Positions 15,194 through 22,662 of a stretch of DNA of 32,200 nt are shown piece by piece (position 1 is the stretch's first letter; every line of letters starts with the position of its first letter). Position numbers and translations under genes: made by a program. The stretch lies in NCBI GenBank assembly GCA_026982355.1, contig JALSHG010000009.1:1-32200 (forward strand). Reading direction: 5' to 3'. The notes under the pieces are model-generated. The model saw nothing but the letters and a program-made list of their open reading frames with translations, did no database searches and was not told the DNA's origin. Source of the DNA: Thermodesulfovibrio sp. (GTDB lineage Bacteria; Nitrospirota; Thermodesulfovibrionia; UBA6902).

Positions 15194-16285
15194 TTAATCA
15201 TTTGCCAGGTTCAGTTTTTCCTTTTCCTTCACCTCGAGCACCAGCCTGTATCTCCGGAAATACAGGATATGGGCCGTCAACATGGCTGAGCCGAAAAAGG
15301 TCATGCCCATGGCAAAGCTCCCTATGGACAGCGTGGGCCAGCCGGACATGAACGCCCCCGTGGTGCACCCCCCGCCTGTAAGCGCCCCCACGATCATAAG
15401 CACCGAGCCGATAAAGATGGTGGCAAGACGCAGGATGAGCCTCTCTCCGAACGCCGCCCTGAACAGGGGGGTGACCTTCTCCTGTTTTATCGTACTTGCA
15501 AGCAGGCTGCTTACAAACGCCCCGGGGAAGACGCCCAGTATGAGCATGGCGCGCCACGCGGTGTTGTCGCTCACGCCCGGCACGCTCTGCATCGTCCAGT
15601 CGAAAAACGAGGCAATGTGAGCGCCCAGGGCCAGGAAGCTTCCGGAGAACGAAAGGTACTGTCCCTGTGCCGTTGTTACGAATATCATCAGCCCCGCTAT
15701 AATGCCTGTCGGAAGCCAGCCCCATTCCCTCTTCAGCACGGGCAGTTTTTCCCGCCCGCCGTCGAACTTTCTGGCAGGGTCTATCCGGTGGAGAAAAAAA
15801 CTCAGGCCGAGGAACATTACGCCCAGCGCGATGGCGAGATAACCGTACCTGACCTTCAGCACCATAGGCAGGGTGATAAACCGCTGTTCCCCGCCGAGTC
15901 CGCTGAGCACGGGGAAGAACACATCGTACACATAGACGCCTGCGAGAAGCCCGAGCACCGCCGCGAGTATTAAAAGCTTTCCGCTGCCTGACCTGGCAGC
16001 GCATGTCCCGGGTCAGAGCCCGGCCAGGGCCATGCCCACGCCGAAGGTCACGCCGCCCGCGAGATGCCCGATTCCGAAGTACCCGTTGATCTTCGGCACC
16101 ACGCCGAACTCAGCCAGGTCGCTGATACCATAGAGCAGGGCCGCCACGGCAAGCCCTGAAAACATAAAATTCATGGGCTTCAGGTCCCTCAGCAGAAGGG
16201 TCCCCATCACCCTCGAGTACCTGACCAGTCCGCCCCTGTGCAGGGCGAATCCGAATGCCGCACCTATTAAAAAACCAATCCACAT
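15194..16285 (-). CDS. YeeE/YedE-family permease with selenocysteine at the conserved pore cysteine (UGA read-through)
   Basis: A 363-residue polytopic membrane protein of the YeeE/YedE family, relatives of which take up thiosulfate (TsuA) or are linked to selenium metabolism. The N-terminal half has ALHRGGLVRYSR (the usual GFC cysteine is missing) and TFGVGMALAGL, then an in-frame UGA at codon 91 (16015-16013), then PGTCAARSGSGK. The family motif is GMxLAGxCPGT, so UGA replaces the invariant Cys. The second half has the matching GALTGGGCTTGAFMSG with Cys307. Reading through UGA joins two halves that are each incomplete alone, with no frame change, and a SECIS-like hairpin follows at 15982-16001. 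GGGAGGGG precedes ATG 16285. It lies directly upstream of the molybdoenzyme gene. Confidence 0.87.
15982..16001 (-). promoter_or_regulatory. Predicted bacterial SECIS hairpin of the YeeE/YedE permease
   Basis: In transcript sense, 12 bases after UGA starts a perfect seven-base-pair stem (CGCUGCC with GGCAGCG) with the six-base loop AGGUCA. The loop differs by one base from the AGGUCU loop of the E. coli fdhF SECIS bound by SelB, and its G is the second loop base, 20 bases downstream of UGA. Confidence 0.85.
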
Positions 16286-16316
16286 ATCCCCTCCCTTTTT
16301 TATCCGTGAATATTTA

Positions 16317-16370
16317 CCTTACAGTTGCATAAAACACCGGCGGCGGGCAGAGGAGTCTGCCGGTTTATGC
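16317..16370 (-). repeat. Interspersed palindromic repeat, short complete form
   Basis: It has CCTTACAGTTGCATAAAACACCG at one end and a diverged GGCAGAGGAGTCTGCCGGTTTATGC at the other. It fills the 95-base gap between the two-domain rhodanese and the permease. Confidence 0.7.
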
Positions 16371-16380
16371 TCTCCCGCCC

Positions 16381-17373
16381 CTATTCTTCAACCTCCCAGT
16401 CCTCAACCGACCCTTTCTTCGTGGTCTCCACTGCAAGGCCGGTATCCGCGGACCAGTCTTCAAATGACCCGCCGTAGACACGGACGTTATCATACCCGAG
16501 CATCCTGAGCACCATGAATCCATATGTTGACCGCCCTATGCCTATGTTGCAGTAGGTCACTATCTCCTTGTCCGGGGTGACGCCGGCCTCCCTGAGTATC
16601 CCGCGCATCTCCCCCGGGTCCTTCACTGTGTCGTCACCGGCCAGCGAACTCCACTGAAGGCTGATTGCGCCGGGAATATGCCCCCCTCTCGGATTGCCGG
16701 CCGGGTTTATGCCCAGGTACTCCTCAAAACTCCTCATGTCAAGGAGTACCAGTTTTTCCCTGTTGTCAAACAGCCACTTGCGTGTCGCCACCATTTCGGG
16801 CCTGGGAGAGGCGCGGAAGGTCTTTTTACGCACCGGGGGCGGCTTGGCGGTCAGCGGCCTTCCCTCTGCCGCCCACCTCTCGAATCCTCCCTTCAGGACC
16901 TGTACATTGTCATGCCCGAAGTATTTCAGCATGGCCCATATGATGCTGGCGTGCGGAAACTTGATGCTGTCATAGACAATCACCCTCGTGTCCGGGCCGA
17001 TGCCGGCCCCGCCGAATATCCTCCCCGCGGTTTCCGGGGGGACGGCAAACCCGTGCTTCCTCTTGTAATCGAGTATCTCCTGCAGGTCATCCGGATTACG
17101 GACCATGTCCCTGGATATATTCACGGCGCCCGGAATGTGCAGCTTCCCGTAGTCTTCCGCGGGCCGGGCGTCGACTATGACCACATCCGGCCGCTTTAAG
17201 AGAGCCGCAAGTTCCTCTGTCGAGACCAGGAAACCCCGTGTTGTTTCAGCAGCGGTTGAGGATTTCTTTTCCTCTTTCCTGCTCTTGCATCCCTGGAGAG
17301 CAGGGACGGAGACAGCGAGAATGATGATAAGAACCGCTGTGACGACCCTTTTTTTCAATAAACCCGTCTTCAC
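16381..17373 (-). CDS. Two-domain rhodanese (thiosulfate sulfurtransferase type) lipoprotein
   Basis: A 330-residue exported sulfurtransferase. Residues 1-29 form a lipoprotein signal ending in LQGC (C29). The first rhodanese domain (about 46-175) has Asp135 (VYDS) in place of the active Cys and is non-catalytic, as usual for tandem rhodaneses. The second (about 195-316) has TYCNIGIGRS with catalytic C275, an ordinary Cys unlike the single-domain selenocysteine rhodanese of the same cluster. It should move sulfane sulfur between thiosulfate-like donors and an acceptor at the periplasmic face. The start is GTG 17373, with a G-rich ribosome site. It is followed after a repeat by the selenocysteine permease, which suggests donor-to-transporter cooperation. 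Confidence 0.92.
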   Translation of the reverse strand: MKTGLLKKRVVTAVLIIILAVSVPALQGCKSRKEEKKSSTAAETTRGFLVSTEELAALLKRPDVVIVDARPAEDYGKLHIPGAVNISRDMVRNPDDLQEILDYKRKHGFAVPPETAGRIFGGAGIGPDTRVIVYDSIKFPHASIIWAMLKYFGHDNVQVLKGGFERWAAEGRPLTAKPPPVRKKTFRASPRPEMVATRKWLFDNREKLVLLDMRSFEEYLGINPAGNPRGGHIPGAISLQWSSLAGDDTVKDPGEMRGILREAGVTPDKEIVTYCNIGIGRSTYGFMVLRMLGYDNVRVYGGSFEDWSADTGLAVETTKKGSVEDWEVEE

Positions 17374-17385
17374 AATCCTGCACCC

Positions 17386-17751
17386 CTATAAACACGACTT
17401 GGACATCTTCTTTGCTCCCTCCAGCGCCGCCGCATCATTGACCAGTATCTTGTTCCCCTTGAGAATCCCCTTGACCACGACCTGTTTGCCGAATCCGCTG
17501 TCCAGCTTCCACTGCGGCGCCCTCCTGAGCTCCACCTTGTAGAGCTTTTTGTCGGCGGTGAAGATAACCCACGGGCTGTCGCCGGAGTCTTCGAGTGTGC
17601 AGTCCGTAAGCCTGCCGTCGGCCATGCATTTCTCACTGACCAGTTGCCCCCTTATGAGCACCTCTTTGCCGGCCGCCCATGCCGCTGCACTTAGCGACAG
17701 GAGGAAAAGCATCATCACCACGGCTGTGAGTGCAGGGATATGTCTCTTCAT
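17386..17751 (-). CDS. Small exported cysteine-containing protein of unknown function
   Basis: A 121-residue protein with a clear signal peptide (residues 1-26, ending AAWA). The mature part has KCMADGRLTDCTL, an inner beta-rich stretch (VEL, VVVKGIL, KILVND) suggesting a small beta-barrel or OB-like fold, and a C-terminal SCL. The three cysteines could bind metal or form disulfides. I do not recognise the family. It lies 12 bases upstream of the two-domain rhodanese and is first in the leftward operon after the ArsR gene. An AT-rich stretch at 17771-17790 has a TATAAT-like hexamer on this strand but no convincing -35 partner. Confidence 0.75.
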   Translation of the reverse strand: MKRHIPALTAVVMMLFLLSLSAAAWAAGKEVLIRGQLVSEKCMADGRLTDCTLEDSGDSPWVIFTADKKLYKVELRRAPQWKLDSGFGKQVVVKGILKGNKILVNDAAALEGAKKMSKSCL

Positions 17752-17904
17752 GATTTTCAGAAATATGTCAGTTTATAATTTTATTATATGCGAAACCTTG
17801 CAACTCTGAGGGAAAAAATTTACCCTGCCCGGACAAAACCCGTGTCGTCCATATGATTTAAACGCACTGCTTCACGACACAGCCGCCCCGGCGGGGTTTA
17901 TTGT

Positions 17905-18234
17905 TTATCCCGCCTTCTCCATCCTCTTTACTATCCTCTGGCCCTCCTGGAGCTGTTCGATAAGCACCTCTTTCATGAGGTTGCACGCCTGGGTCACCTT
18001 GGAGTTTGACACCCTGTAGTAGATGTTGACCCCCTCTCTCCTTTTTGCCAGTATGCCTTTCTGCCTCATGACCGCAAGGTGCTGCGAGACATTCGCGGCG
18101 GATATGCCCAGTATCCCGACAAGCTCGCCGACCGTCAGCTCACGGTCCTTCAGTGCATGCAGTATCTCAAGCCTTTTTGCATTCCCCAGGGTTTTGCATA
18201 TCTCCGCCTGGATCTCATATATCTTCTTATTCAT
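17905..18234 (-). CDS. ArsR/SmtB-family transcriptional regulator
   Basis: A 109-residue winged-helix repressor. The helix-turn-helix is at about 35-57 (VGELVGILGISAANVSQHLAVMRQKG), followed by the wing (LAKRREGVNIYYRVS). The ELCVCDL arsenic/zinc motif of classic ArsR is replaced by ELTVGEL; the only cysteines are C13 and C84. That excludes the textbook ArsR metal site and leaves a dithiol- or persulfide-type sensor as a possibility, by analogy with BigR/SqrR, although the cysteine positions differ. A perfect 16-bp palindrome lies 10 bases upstream of the ATG, which suggests autoregulation. It is divergent from the RNA/ArsS operon and 153 bases before the sulfur/molybdoenzyme operon it probably controls. 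Confidence 0.92.
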   Translation of the reverse strand: MNKKIYEIQAEICKTLGNAKRLEILHALKDRELTVGELVGILGISAANVSQHLAVMRQKGILAKRREGVNIYYRVSNSKVTQACNLMKEVLIEQLQEGQRIVKRMEKAG

Positions 18235-18243
18235 AGTTTATGA

Positions 18244-18259
18244 TTTTAGAATATTCTAA
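18244..18259. promoter_or_regulatory. Perfect 16-bp palindrome, probable operator of the ArsR-type regulator
   Basis: The sequence TTTAGAATATTCTAAA is its own reverse complement. It sits just upstream of the regulator's start codon in the divergent intergenic region. Size and AT-rich form fit ArsR-family operators; that it binds this regulator is inference. Confidence 0.7.
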
Positions 18260-18301
18260 ACTGCTGCGAATGTCAAGAATTCCCGGCCCCCCCGGCTCCT
18301 G

Positions 18302-18331
18302 TTGCCGGTTTATGCAACGTTACGGTATAAT
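18302..18331 (+). promoter_or_regulatory. Promoter of structured RNA copy 1
   Basis: A perfect TATAAT at 18326-18331 with a TTGCCG at 18302-18307, 18 bases apart. The RNA block begins seven bases after the -10 box, exactly as in the second copy. The -35 region overlaps a degenerate copy of the interspersed repeat. Confidence 0.65.
18306..18327 (+). repeat. Interspersed repeat, degenerate right end
   Basis: CGGTTTATGCAAC followed by GTTACGG resembles the right-end consensus. It is short and diverged. Confidence 0.4.
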
Positions 18332-18338
18332 ATAAAAC

Positions 18339-18461
18339 GGTTACTTTAACCCTGGCAAGTTTTCCAGCCGGAACAAGCTTCGGTTCCGGACGGGTTGATA
18401 TCAGGTCATTAGGGCCCGATTGATTGGCAAATACTGTCAATCAATCGGGCCTTTTTGTTTT
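18339..18461 (+). ncRNA. Structured RNA with intrinsic terminator, copy 1
   Basis: A 123-nt element of a two-copy family (other copy 22663-22803). It opens with GGTTACTTTAACCCTG, which can form a 5' hairpin (GGUUA-CUU-UAACC) or, alternatively, pair UUAACCC with GGGUUGA at 18392-18398. Inside that long-range stem is CCGGAAC (18368-18374) pairing with GUUCCGG (18383-18389). The block GGGTTGATATCAGGTCATTA is identical in both copies. It ends in the terminator at 18413-18461. Two mutually exclusive pairings plus a terminator look like a leader or riboswitch, but it may also be a stand-alone small RNA. The ArsS-like gene starts 72 bases downstream. I cannot match it to a known class. Confidence 0.75.
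18413..18461 (+). terminator. Intrinsic terminator of RNA copy 1
   Basis: A perfect 14-bp stem (GGCCCGATTGATTG with CAATCAATCGGGCC), an 11-base loop, and then TTTTTGTTTT. Confidence 0.9.
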
Positions 18462-18532
18462 GAATCGCCCTGTCCGGGAGAGAGGGTTCAGGGTTTAACG
18501 ACGGGATTTGTAAATATGTCAAGGAGGATGGT

Positions 18533-19495
18533 ATGAACAGTTTTGACCGCAAGCTGAAGGAATATGGGCATTATCCGCTGAGGGCCGGAGATATGACAGC
18601 CCTTATAGTGATAATGGGTCATAAGTGCAATATGCGGTGCACGCACTGCTATGTGGATGCATCGCCGGACAGCACGGAGGAGATGCCTTTAAGCACCCTC
18701 GAGAAGATCCTGGATATATTGAGCCGTCACCGGCAAATCACCACAGTGGACGTATCCGGGGGCGCGCCGGAGTTGCACCCGCACTTCAGGTATTTTGTGA
18801 AATCGGCGGCGGGCATGGGCAGGAATGTGCTGCTCCCTTCAAACCTCACCCTGTATGATGAGCCCGGCATGGAGGATTTGCCGGAGTTCCTTGCTGAAAA
18901 CAGGGTCACGATTATCGCATCCCTTCCCCATTACACAGAGGAGGTTGCGGACAGGCAGAGGGGAAAAGGGACATATAAAAAGGTCATTTCGGCATTGAAG
19001 AGGCTCAACAGTCTCGGCTACGGCAGGGAGGGCACATCCCTTGAGCTGAACATAGCGTTCAACCCTGCCGGCACATCCATATTGTCCGACGGCGCATCGC
19101 TTGACCGCGCGTACAGGGACAACCTGAAGGAAATGCACGGGATAACCTTCAACCGTTTGTTCACGCTGAACAATATGCCCATAGGCAGGATGCGGAAATC
19201 CATGTCTGATGAAGAGTTCGACAAGTACATGAAAGAGCTTGAGGAGAGATTCAATCCGGACACCGTGGACACCCTTATGTGCAGGACCAGTGTCTCTTAC
19301 GGGTTTGACGGCGGGAAGGTGTATGACTGTGATTTCTGGCGTGTGCTTGACATGCCGATCAGGAACGGCGGGGCGGGCATAGATGATTTTGATTACGGGG
19401 CCCTCAGCAGCAGGGAGATTGTTACGCATCCCCTGTGCTTTATGTGCACGGCGGGCTCGGGATGCACGTGTACTGATCTGCTGGTCAATGATTAG
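18533..19495 (+). CDS. ArsS-like radical SAM protein (radical SAM/Cys-rich family)
   Basis: A 320-residue radical SAM enzyme with the cluster motif C32-xxx-C36-xx-C39 (HKCNMRCTHCY) and a C-terminal cysteine-rich tail (C302, C305, C311, C313 in CFMCTAGSGCTC). This layout is that of the ArsS/DUF3641 family, whose characterised members put an adenosyl group on dimethylarsenite in arsenosugar synthesis. The tail lacks the usual SSCGG end, so it is a diverged member and the substrate may differ. AAGGAGG precedes ATG 18533. It follows RNA copy 1 and stands upstream of the first LivJ. An ArsM-like methyltransferase, the usual ArsS partner, is encoded 7 kb downstream on the same strand. Confidence 0.82.
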   Translation: MNSFDRKLKEYGHYPLRAGDMTALIVIMGHKCNMRCTHCYVDASPDSTEEMPLSTLEKILDILSRHRQITTVDVSGGAPELHPHFRYFVKSAAGMGRNVLLPSNLTLYDEPGMEDLPEFLAENRVTIIASLPHYTEEVADRQRGKGTYKKVISALKRLNSLGYGREGTSLELNIAFNPAGTSILSDGASLDRAYRDNLKEMHGITFNRLFTLNNMPIGRMRKSMSDEEFDKYMKELEERFNPDTVDTLMCRTSVSYGFDGGKVYDCDFWRVLDMPIRNGGAGIDDFDYGALSSREIVTHPLCFMCTAGSGCTCTDLLVND

Positions 19496-19500
19496 GGGGA

Positions 19501-19567
19501 ATCGCGGACAAAGCTTTTCCGCCGGATTTCCCTGCCCGCAGACGGTGTTTTTATGCCACTGTAAGGG
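19501..19567 (+). repeat. Interspersed repeat, right half with interior
   Basis: It shares ATCGCGGA-AAAGCTTTTCCGCCGGA with the interior of the 213-bp copy, and ends GGTGTTTTTATGCCACTGTAAGG. It lies between the ArsS-like gene and the first LivJ. Confidence 0.8.
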
Positions 19568-19603
19568 TATTACGGTACCAACACTGAAAAAAAGGAGGAA
19601 GAA

Positions 19604-20689
19604 ATGAGACAGGCGGTGAGGATTTTTGCCGGCATGGTTGCGGCGGCGGTGATTATGTCGGGGGGGCATGTATTCTCCATGAGCGGCAAACCGGACGTAA
19701 AACAGACCATAAGGATAGGTTTCAGCATCCCGCTTACCGGGGATATCGGTTTCATCGGCGAGGGCATGAGGGATGCGGCGATCCTGGCTAAAGAGGAGAT
19801 GGGGGAGACGAAATACAACTACGAGCTCCTGTTTGAGGACGACAAGCTCGATCCCAAGATAGACGCAACAGTGGGCAACAAGTTTGTCAGCATCGACAGG
19901 GTTGATGTCATCGTATCCGCAGGCGGCGGCTCGGGCGGGGTCCTGTCCAGGCTTGCGGACCGGAACGGGATCATCCACTTTGCCGTCACGACAGAGCCGT
20001 CTGTTACAGAAGGTGAGAACAACTTCGCCCACTGGACCTCCCTGCCCGAACAGAACAGGGTCATGGCCGAACAGATCAGGAAGAGGGGTTATACAAGGCC
20101 GGCGGCGTTTGTAAACGTTTCCCTGAACGACTATGTGTCGATTTACAATGACCTGAAGACGCGGGTGGATTTCGTGGGCACCCAGGAGGTGCAGAGCGGG
20201 CAGAAGGACTTCAGGACGGAGATTGCCAGGATGAAACAGGCCCGGCCGGATATCATCGTGCTTATTCTCAGGACGCCGGAACTGGAGATACTGGCCAGGC
20301 AGATAAAGGAACTCGGGCTCGATGTCCCTCTGACCGCCATCGAGTCCTTTGCCGTGTCAAAGGAACCGGAGCTCTTCGAGGGGGAGTTCTTCGTGGGCGG
20401 GGCGGAGCCCTCGCACGGCTTTACCGGGGCGTTCAGGAAGAGATTCGGAAAAGACCAGACCATAGGCGCGGCCAATGCGTATGACATTGTCAAGCTTGTC
20501 ATAACCGCCGCGGAAAACGTGAAGTCATCATCGAAACCCGCGCCGGCCGAGATATCCGCTGAACTGAAAAAGATAAGGAACTTCAAAGGCGCCCTCGGCA
20601 CACTGTATGTAAAGCCCAACGGAAGGGTCTATTCAAGTCCCACGGTGCAGATGATAAAGAACGGCAAGGTCGTTCACATAGAACCGTAA
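19604..20689 (+). CDS. LivJ-type periplasmic substrate-binding protein 1
   Basis: A 361-residue exported solute-binding protein with a signal peptide in the first 27 or so residues. The mature start (QTIRIGFSIPLTGDIGFIGEGMRDAAILAKEE) is typical of the branched-chain amino acid/amide (HAAT) family, peripla_BP_6 type. It delivers a ligand to the LivH/LivM permease. The ligand cannot be read from sequence; relatives bind branched-chain amino acids, urea, short amides or aromatic acids. AGGAGGAAG precedes ATG 19604. The gene ends one base before LivH1. The protein is a clear paralogue of the one at 22914, with the same Ile-Gly-Phe/Met opening, DDKLDPK/DDQLDPK and a matching C-terminus. Confidence 0.92.
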   Translation: MRQAVRIFAGMVAAAVIMSGGHVFSMSGKPDVKQTIRIGFSIPLTGDIGFIGEGMRDAAILAKEEMGETKYNYELLFEDDKLDPKIDATVGNKFVSIDRVDVIVSAGGGSGGVLSRLADRNGIIHFAVTTEPSVTEGENNFAHWTSLPEQNRVMAEQIRKRGYTRPAAFVNVSLNDYVSIYNDLKTRVDFVGTQEVQSGQKDFRTEIARMKQARPDIIVLILRTPELEILARQIKELGLDVPLTAIESFAVSKEPELFEGEFFVGGAEPSHGFTGAFRKRFGKDQTIGAANAYDIVKLVITAAENVKSSSKPAPAEISAELKKIRNFKGALGTLYVKPNGRVYSSPTVQMIKNGKVVHIEP

Positions 20690-20690
20690 G

Positions 20691-21557
20691 GTGGATATTT
20701 TACCCCAGGTTGTAATGGATACAATTATCGCCGGGGCGATCTATACACTGATCGCGATAGGCTTTAACCTGATCTACCGGGTGACGAAGTTTTTCAACAT
20801 CGCCCACGGCGTTTTTATCGTGCTCGGAGGATATACGGTGCTCCTCCTGCACAACACGCTGGGGCTCGGCCTGCTGCCCGGCGTGACGGCCGGGGTGCTC
20901 CTTGTCGGTGTTGCGGGCATGCTTGCGGACAAGGCCGTATTCGGCGTCCTGAGGAGGAAGAGGGCCCCGGGCGTGATCATGCTCGTTGCCTCCCTCGGTA
21001 TTCTCTGGGCGCTTCAGGCGCTTATCGCCCTGGTCTTCGGCACGGGGTTCCGGAGATTGTCGGGCATGGGTGAAATACCGGAGACCTATGAAATATTCGG
21101 GGCCGTGGTCACCGAGATACAGGTTGCGATCATGGCGGCGGGCATATCCGTGACCGCGCTGCTGGCGCTGATTATCAATAAAACAAGGTTCGGCATGGCG
21201 GTGAAGGCCATAGGCGATGACGAGGAAGTGGCCAGGATCATCGGGATTGATACCGATAAAATCATCGGCTGGGTGTTCTTCATCGGTTCCGCCATCGCGG
21301 GGCTCGGCGGGATCCTGATCGGGTTTGATGTGGGCCTCCTGCCGGCAATGGGCATGATGCTCCTTTTGAAGGGCATAACCGCTTCCATCATCGGGGGAGC
21401 GGGAAATATTTACGGCGGAGCGCTCGGCGCTTACCTGCTCGGGCTTGTGGAGAACACCGGCGCGGTTGCCTTTTCAGGGGGATGGAGGGATGCCTCGGCG
21501 TTCGGGCTGCTTATAATATTCCTGCTGTTCAGGCCGCGGGGCATCCTCGGGACGTAA
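20691..21557 (+). CDS. LivH-type ABC permease 1
   Basis: A 288-residue inner-membrane permease with about eight hydrophobic segments. It carries the family's AGAIYTLIAIGFNLIY near the start, KFFNIAHG, and the EAA-like cytoplasmic loop KTRFGMAVKAIGDDEEVARIIGID (residues about 163-186). The start is GTG (MDILPQVV), one base after the LivJ1 stop, so translation is probably coupled. It has the same length as the second LivH (24019-24885) and aligns with it throughout, showing a local duplication. It forms the membrane channel with LivM. Confidence 0.93.
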   Translation: MDILPQVVMDTIIAGAIYTLIAIGFNLIYRVTKFFNIAHGVFIVLGGYTVLLLHNTLGLGLLPGVTAGVLLVGVAGMLADKAVFGVLRRKRAPGVIMLVASLGILWALQALIALVFGTGFRRLSGMGEIPETYEIFGAVVTEIQVAIMAAGISVTALLALIINKTRFGMAVKAIGDDEEVARIIGIDTDKIIGWVFFIGSAIAGLGGILIGFDVGLLPAMGMMLLLKGITASIIGGAGNIYGGALGAYLLGLVENTGAVAFSGGWRDASAFGLLIIFLLFRPRGILGT

Positions 21558-21558
21558 G

Positions 21559-21615
21559 CCTTAATGCGGCATAAACGTGCAGAGGGGTCCGCCGGTGTTT
21601 TATGCAACTGTAAGG
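21559..21615 (+). repeat. Interspersed palindromic repeat, 57-bp complete form
   Basis: Both ends are present: CCTTAATGCGGCATAAACG on the left and GGTGTTTTATGCAACTGTAAGG on the right, with GCAGAGGGGTCCGCC between. It is inserted between LivH1 and LivM within one transcription unit. Confidence 0.85.
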
Positions 21616-21647
21616 TAAAGAAATCAGCCGGGGGGCCCGGTCGAATC

Positions 21648-22514
21648 ATGGACTATCTGATTCATATCGCAATTTACTTTACGATATTCTCGATCACCGG
21701 GATGAGCCTGAACCTCATTGTCGGTTATACCGGGCTTTTCTCCATTACACACGCCTCCTTCTACGGGATAGGCGCCTATACCACGGCCCTGCTCCTGACA
21801 AGGCTCGGGGCCGGTTTCCTGATGTCCGTGGCCCTTGGTGTGCTGGCAACGTTCGTTGCCGCGCTGCTCGCCGGCGCGATTCTGAGCAGGTTCAGCGGTG
21901 ATTATTTCGCGATCGTTTCCCTCGGGTTCAGTACGATCGTCTTCGCCGTGCTGCTGAACTGGCAGGACCTCACGCGTGGCGGCCAGGGGATATTCGGGGT
22001 GCCGAGGCCGTCTCTTTTCGGCTGCCGGCCGGCGTCCAACCCGGATTTTCTCATGCTTTCCACGGCCTTTTTCGGGGCGGTTTTTCTGATATGCAGGTTT
22101 ATCGTGAATTCATCCTTCGGCAGGGTCTTAAAGGCGATCCGCGAGGACGAGGAGGCTGTACGGATATTCGGGTACAACACCGCTTATTATAAACTGGCGG
22201 TTTTTGTAACCGGCTCCATGATGGCCGCTGTTGCCGGCTCGCTCTACGCCTCCTACATAGGATATATCGACCCCTCGGTGTCCGGCGTCAATGAGTCGGT
22301 CTTCATGTTCGTGATCATCATCCTGGGGGGCCTCGGCAGTCTCTGCGGCCCGCTTCTGGGAGCACTGTTCCTGATACTGCTGCCCGAGGGGCTCCGGTAC
22401 CTGGGGCTGCCAGTCATCGTATCGGCCAAGATACAGGAGTTCATTTACGGCACGGCGCTTACGGCGCTGATGCTCTGCAGGCCGCAGGGACTGGCAGGGA
22501 AGTATAAACCGTGA
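21648..22514 (+). CDS. LivM-type ABC permease
   Basis: A 288-residue permease with hydrophobic segments throughout and the LivM hallmark NLIVGYTGLFSITHASFYGIGAY (residues about 18-40) plus SSFGRVLKAIREDEEAVRIFGYN (the EAA-type loop, about 155-177). I start it at ATG 21648 (MDYLIHI). A 28-codon extension to 21564 is open but lies entirely in the repeat at 21559-21615 and does not resemble the family. It pairs with LivH1 and/or LivH2; only one LivM is present for two LivH genes. Confidence 0.92.
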   Translation: MDYLIHIAIYFTIFSITGMSLNLIVGYTGLFSITHASFYGIGAYTTALLLTRLGAGFLMSVALGVLATFVAALLAGAILSRFSGDYFAIVSLGFSTIVFAVLLNWQDLTRGGQGIFGVPRPSLFGCRPASNPDFLMLSTAFFGAVFLICRFIVNSSFGRVLKAIREDEEAVRIFGYNTAYYKLAVFVTGSMMAAVAGSLYASYIGYIDPSVSGVNESVFMFVIIILGGLGSLCGPLLGALFLILLPEGLRYLGLPVIVSAKIQEFIYGTALTALMLCRPQGLAGKYKP

Positions 22515-22519
22515 GCAAT

Positions 22520-22557
22520 CCTTAATGTTGCACAGGCCGGCAGGGGAGTCCGCCGGA
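22520..22557 (+). repeat. Interspersed palindromic repeat, left half
   Basis: CCTTAATGTTGCACAGGCC followed by GGCAGGGGAGTCCGCCGG, six bases after the LivM stop. Confidence 0.75.
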
Positions 22558-22649
22558 GAACCGGGGTCAAAGTTCGGATGGCAGGGGCTACAGCGGGTTG
22601 GGTTGAGGGGGTGAGAAAAAAGATGTGGAAATAGCCGGATGTTTTTGAG

Positions 22650-22655
22650 TATAAT
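22650..22655 (+). promoter_or_regulatory. -10 box of structured RNA copy 2
   Basis: A perfect TATAAT, seven bases before GGTTACTTTAACCCTG, the same spacing as in copy 1. No good -35 hexamer is visible, so an activator or a weak promoter is likely. Confidence 0.55.
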
Positions 22656-22662
22656 GTGGAGA

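Noticed and set aside
15958-16013. Two separate genes for the permease halves (GTG start at 15958)
   Set aside because: No ribosome site precedes the GTG, each half is an incomplete YeeE/YedE protein, and the 18 codons between them encode the family motif PGTCAARSGSGK.
19531-19571. Cobalamin riboswitch fragment (GCCACTG and CAGGAGA-like strings in the repeats)
   Set aside because: The strings belong to the inverted ends of the interspersed repeat. The rest of the cobalamin core is missing and the copies sit inside operons.
18839-20032. 397-codon open frame on the minus strand
   Set aside because: It lies opposite the ArsS-like and LivJ1 genes, both with clear families and ribosome sites. 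Long antisense frames are expected in GC-rich coding DNA.
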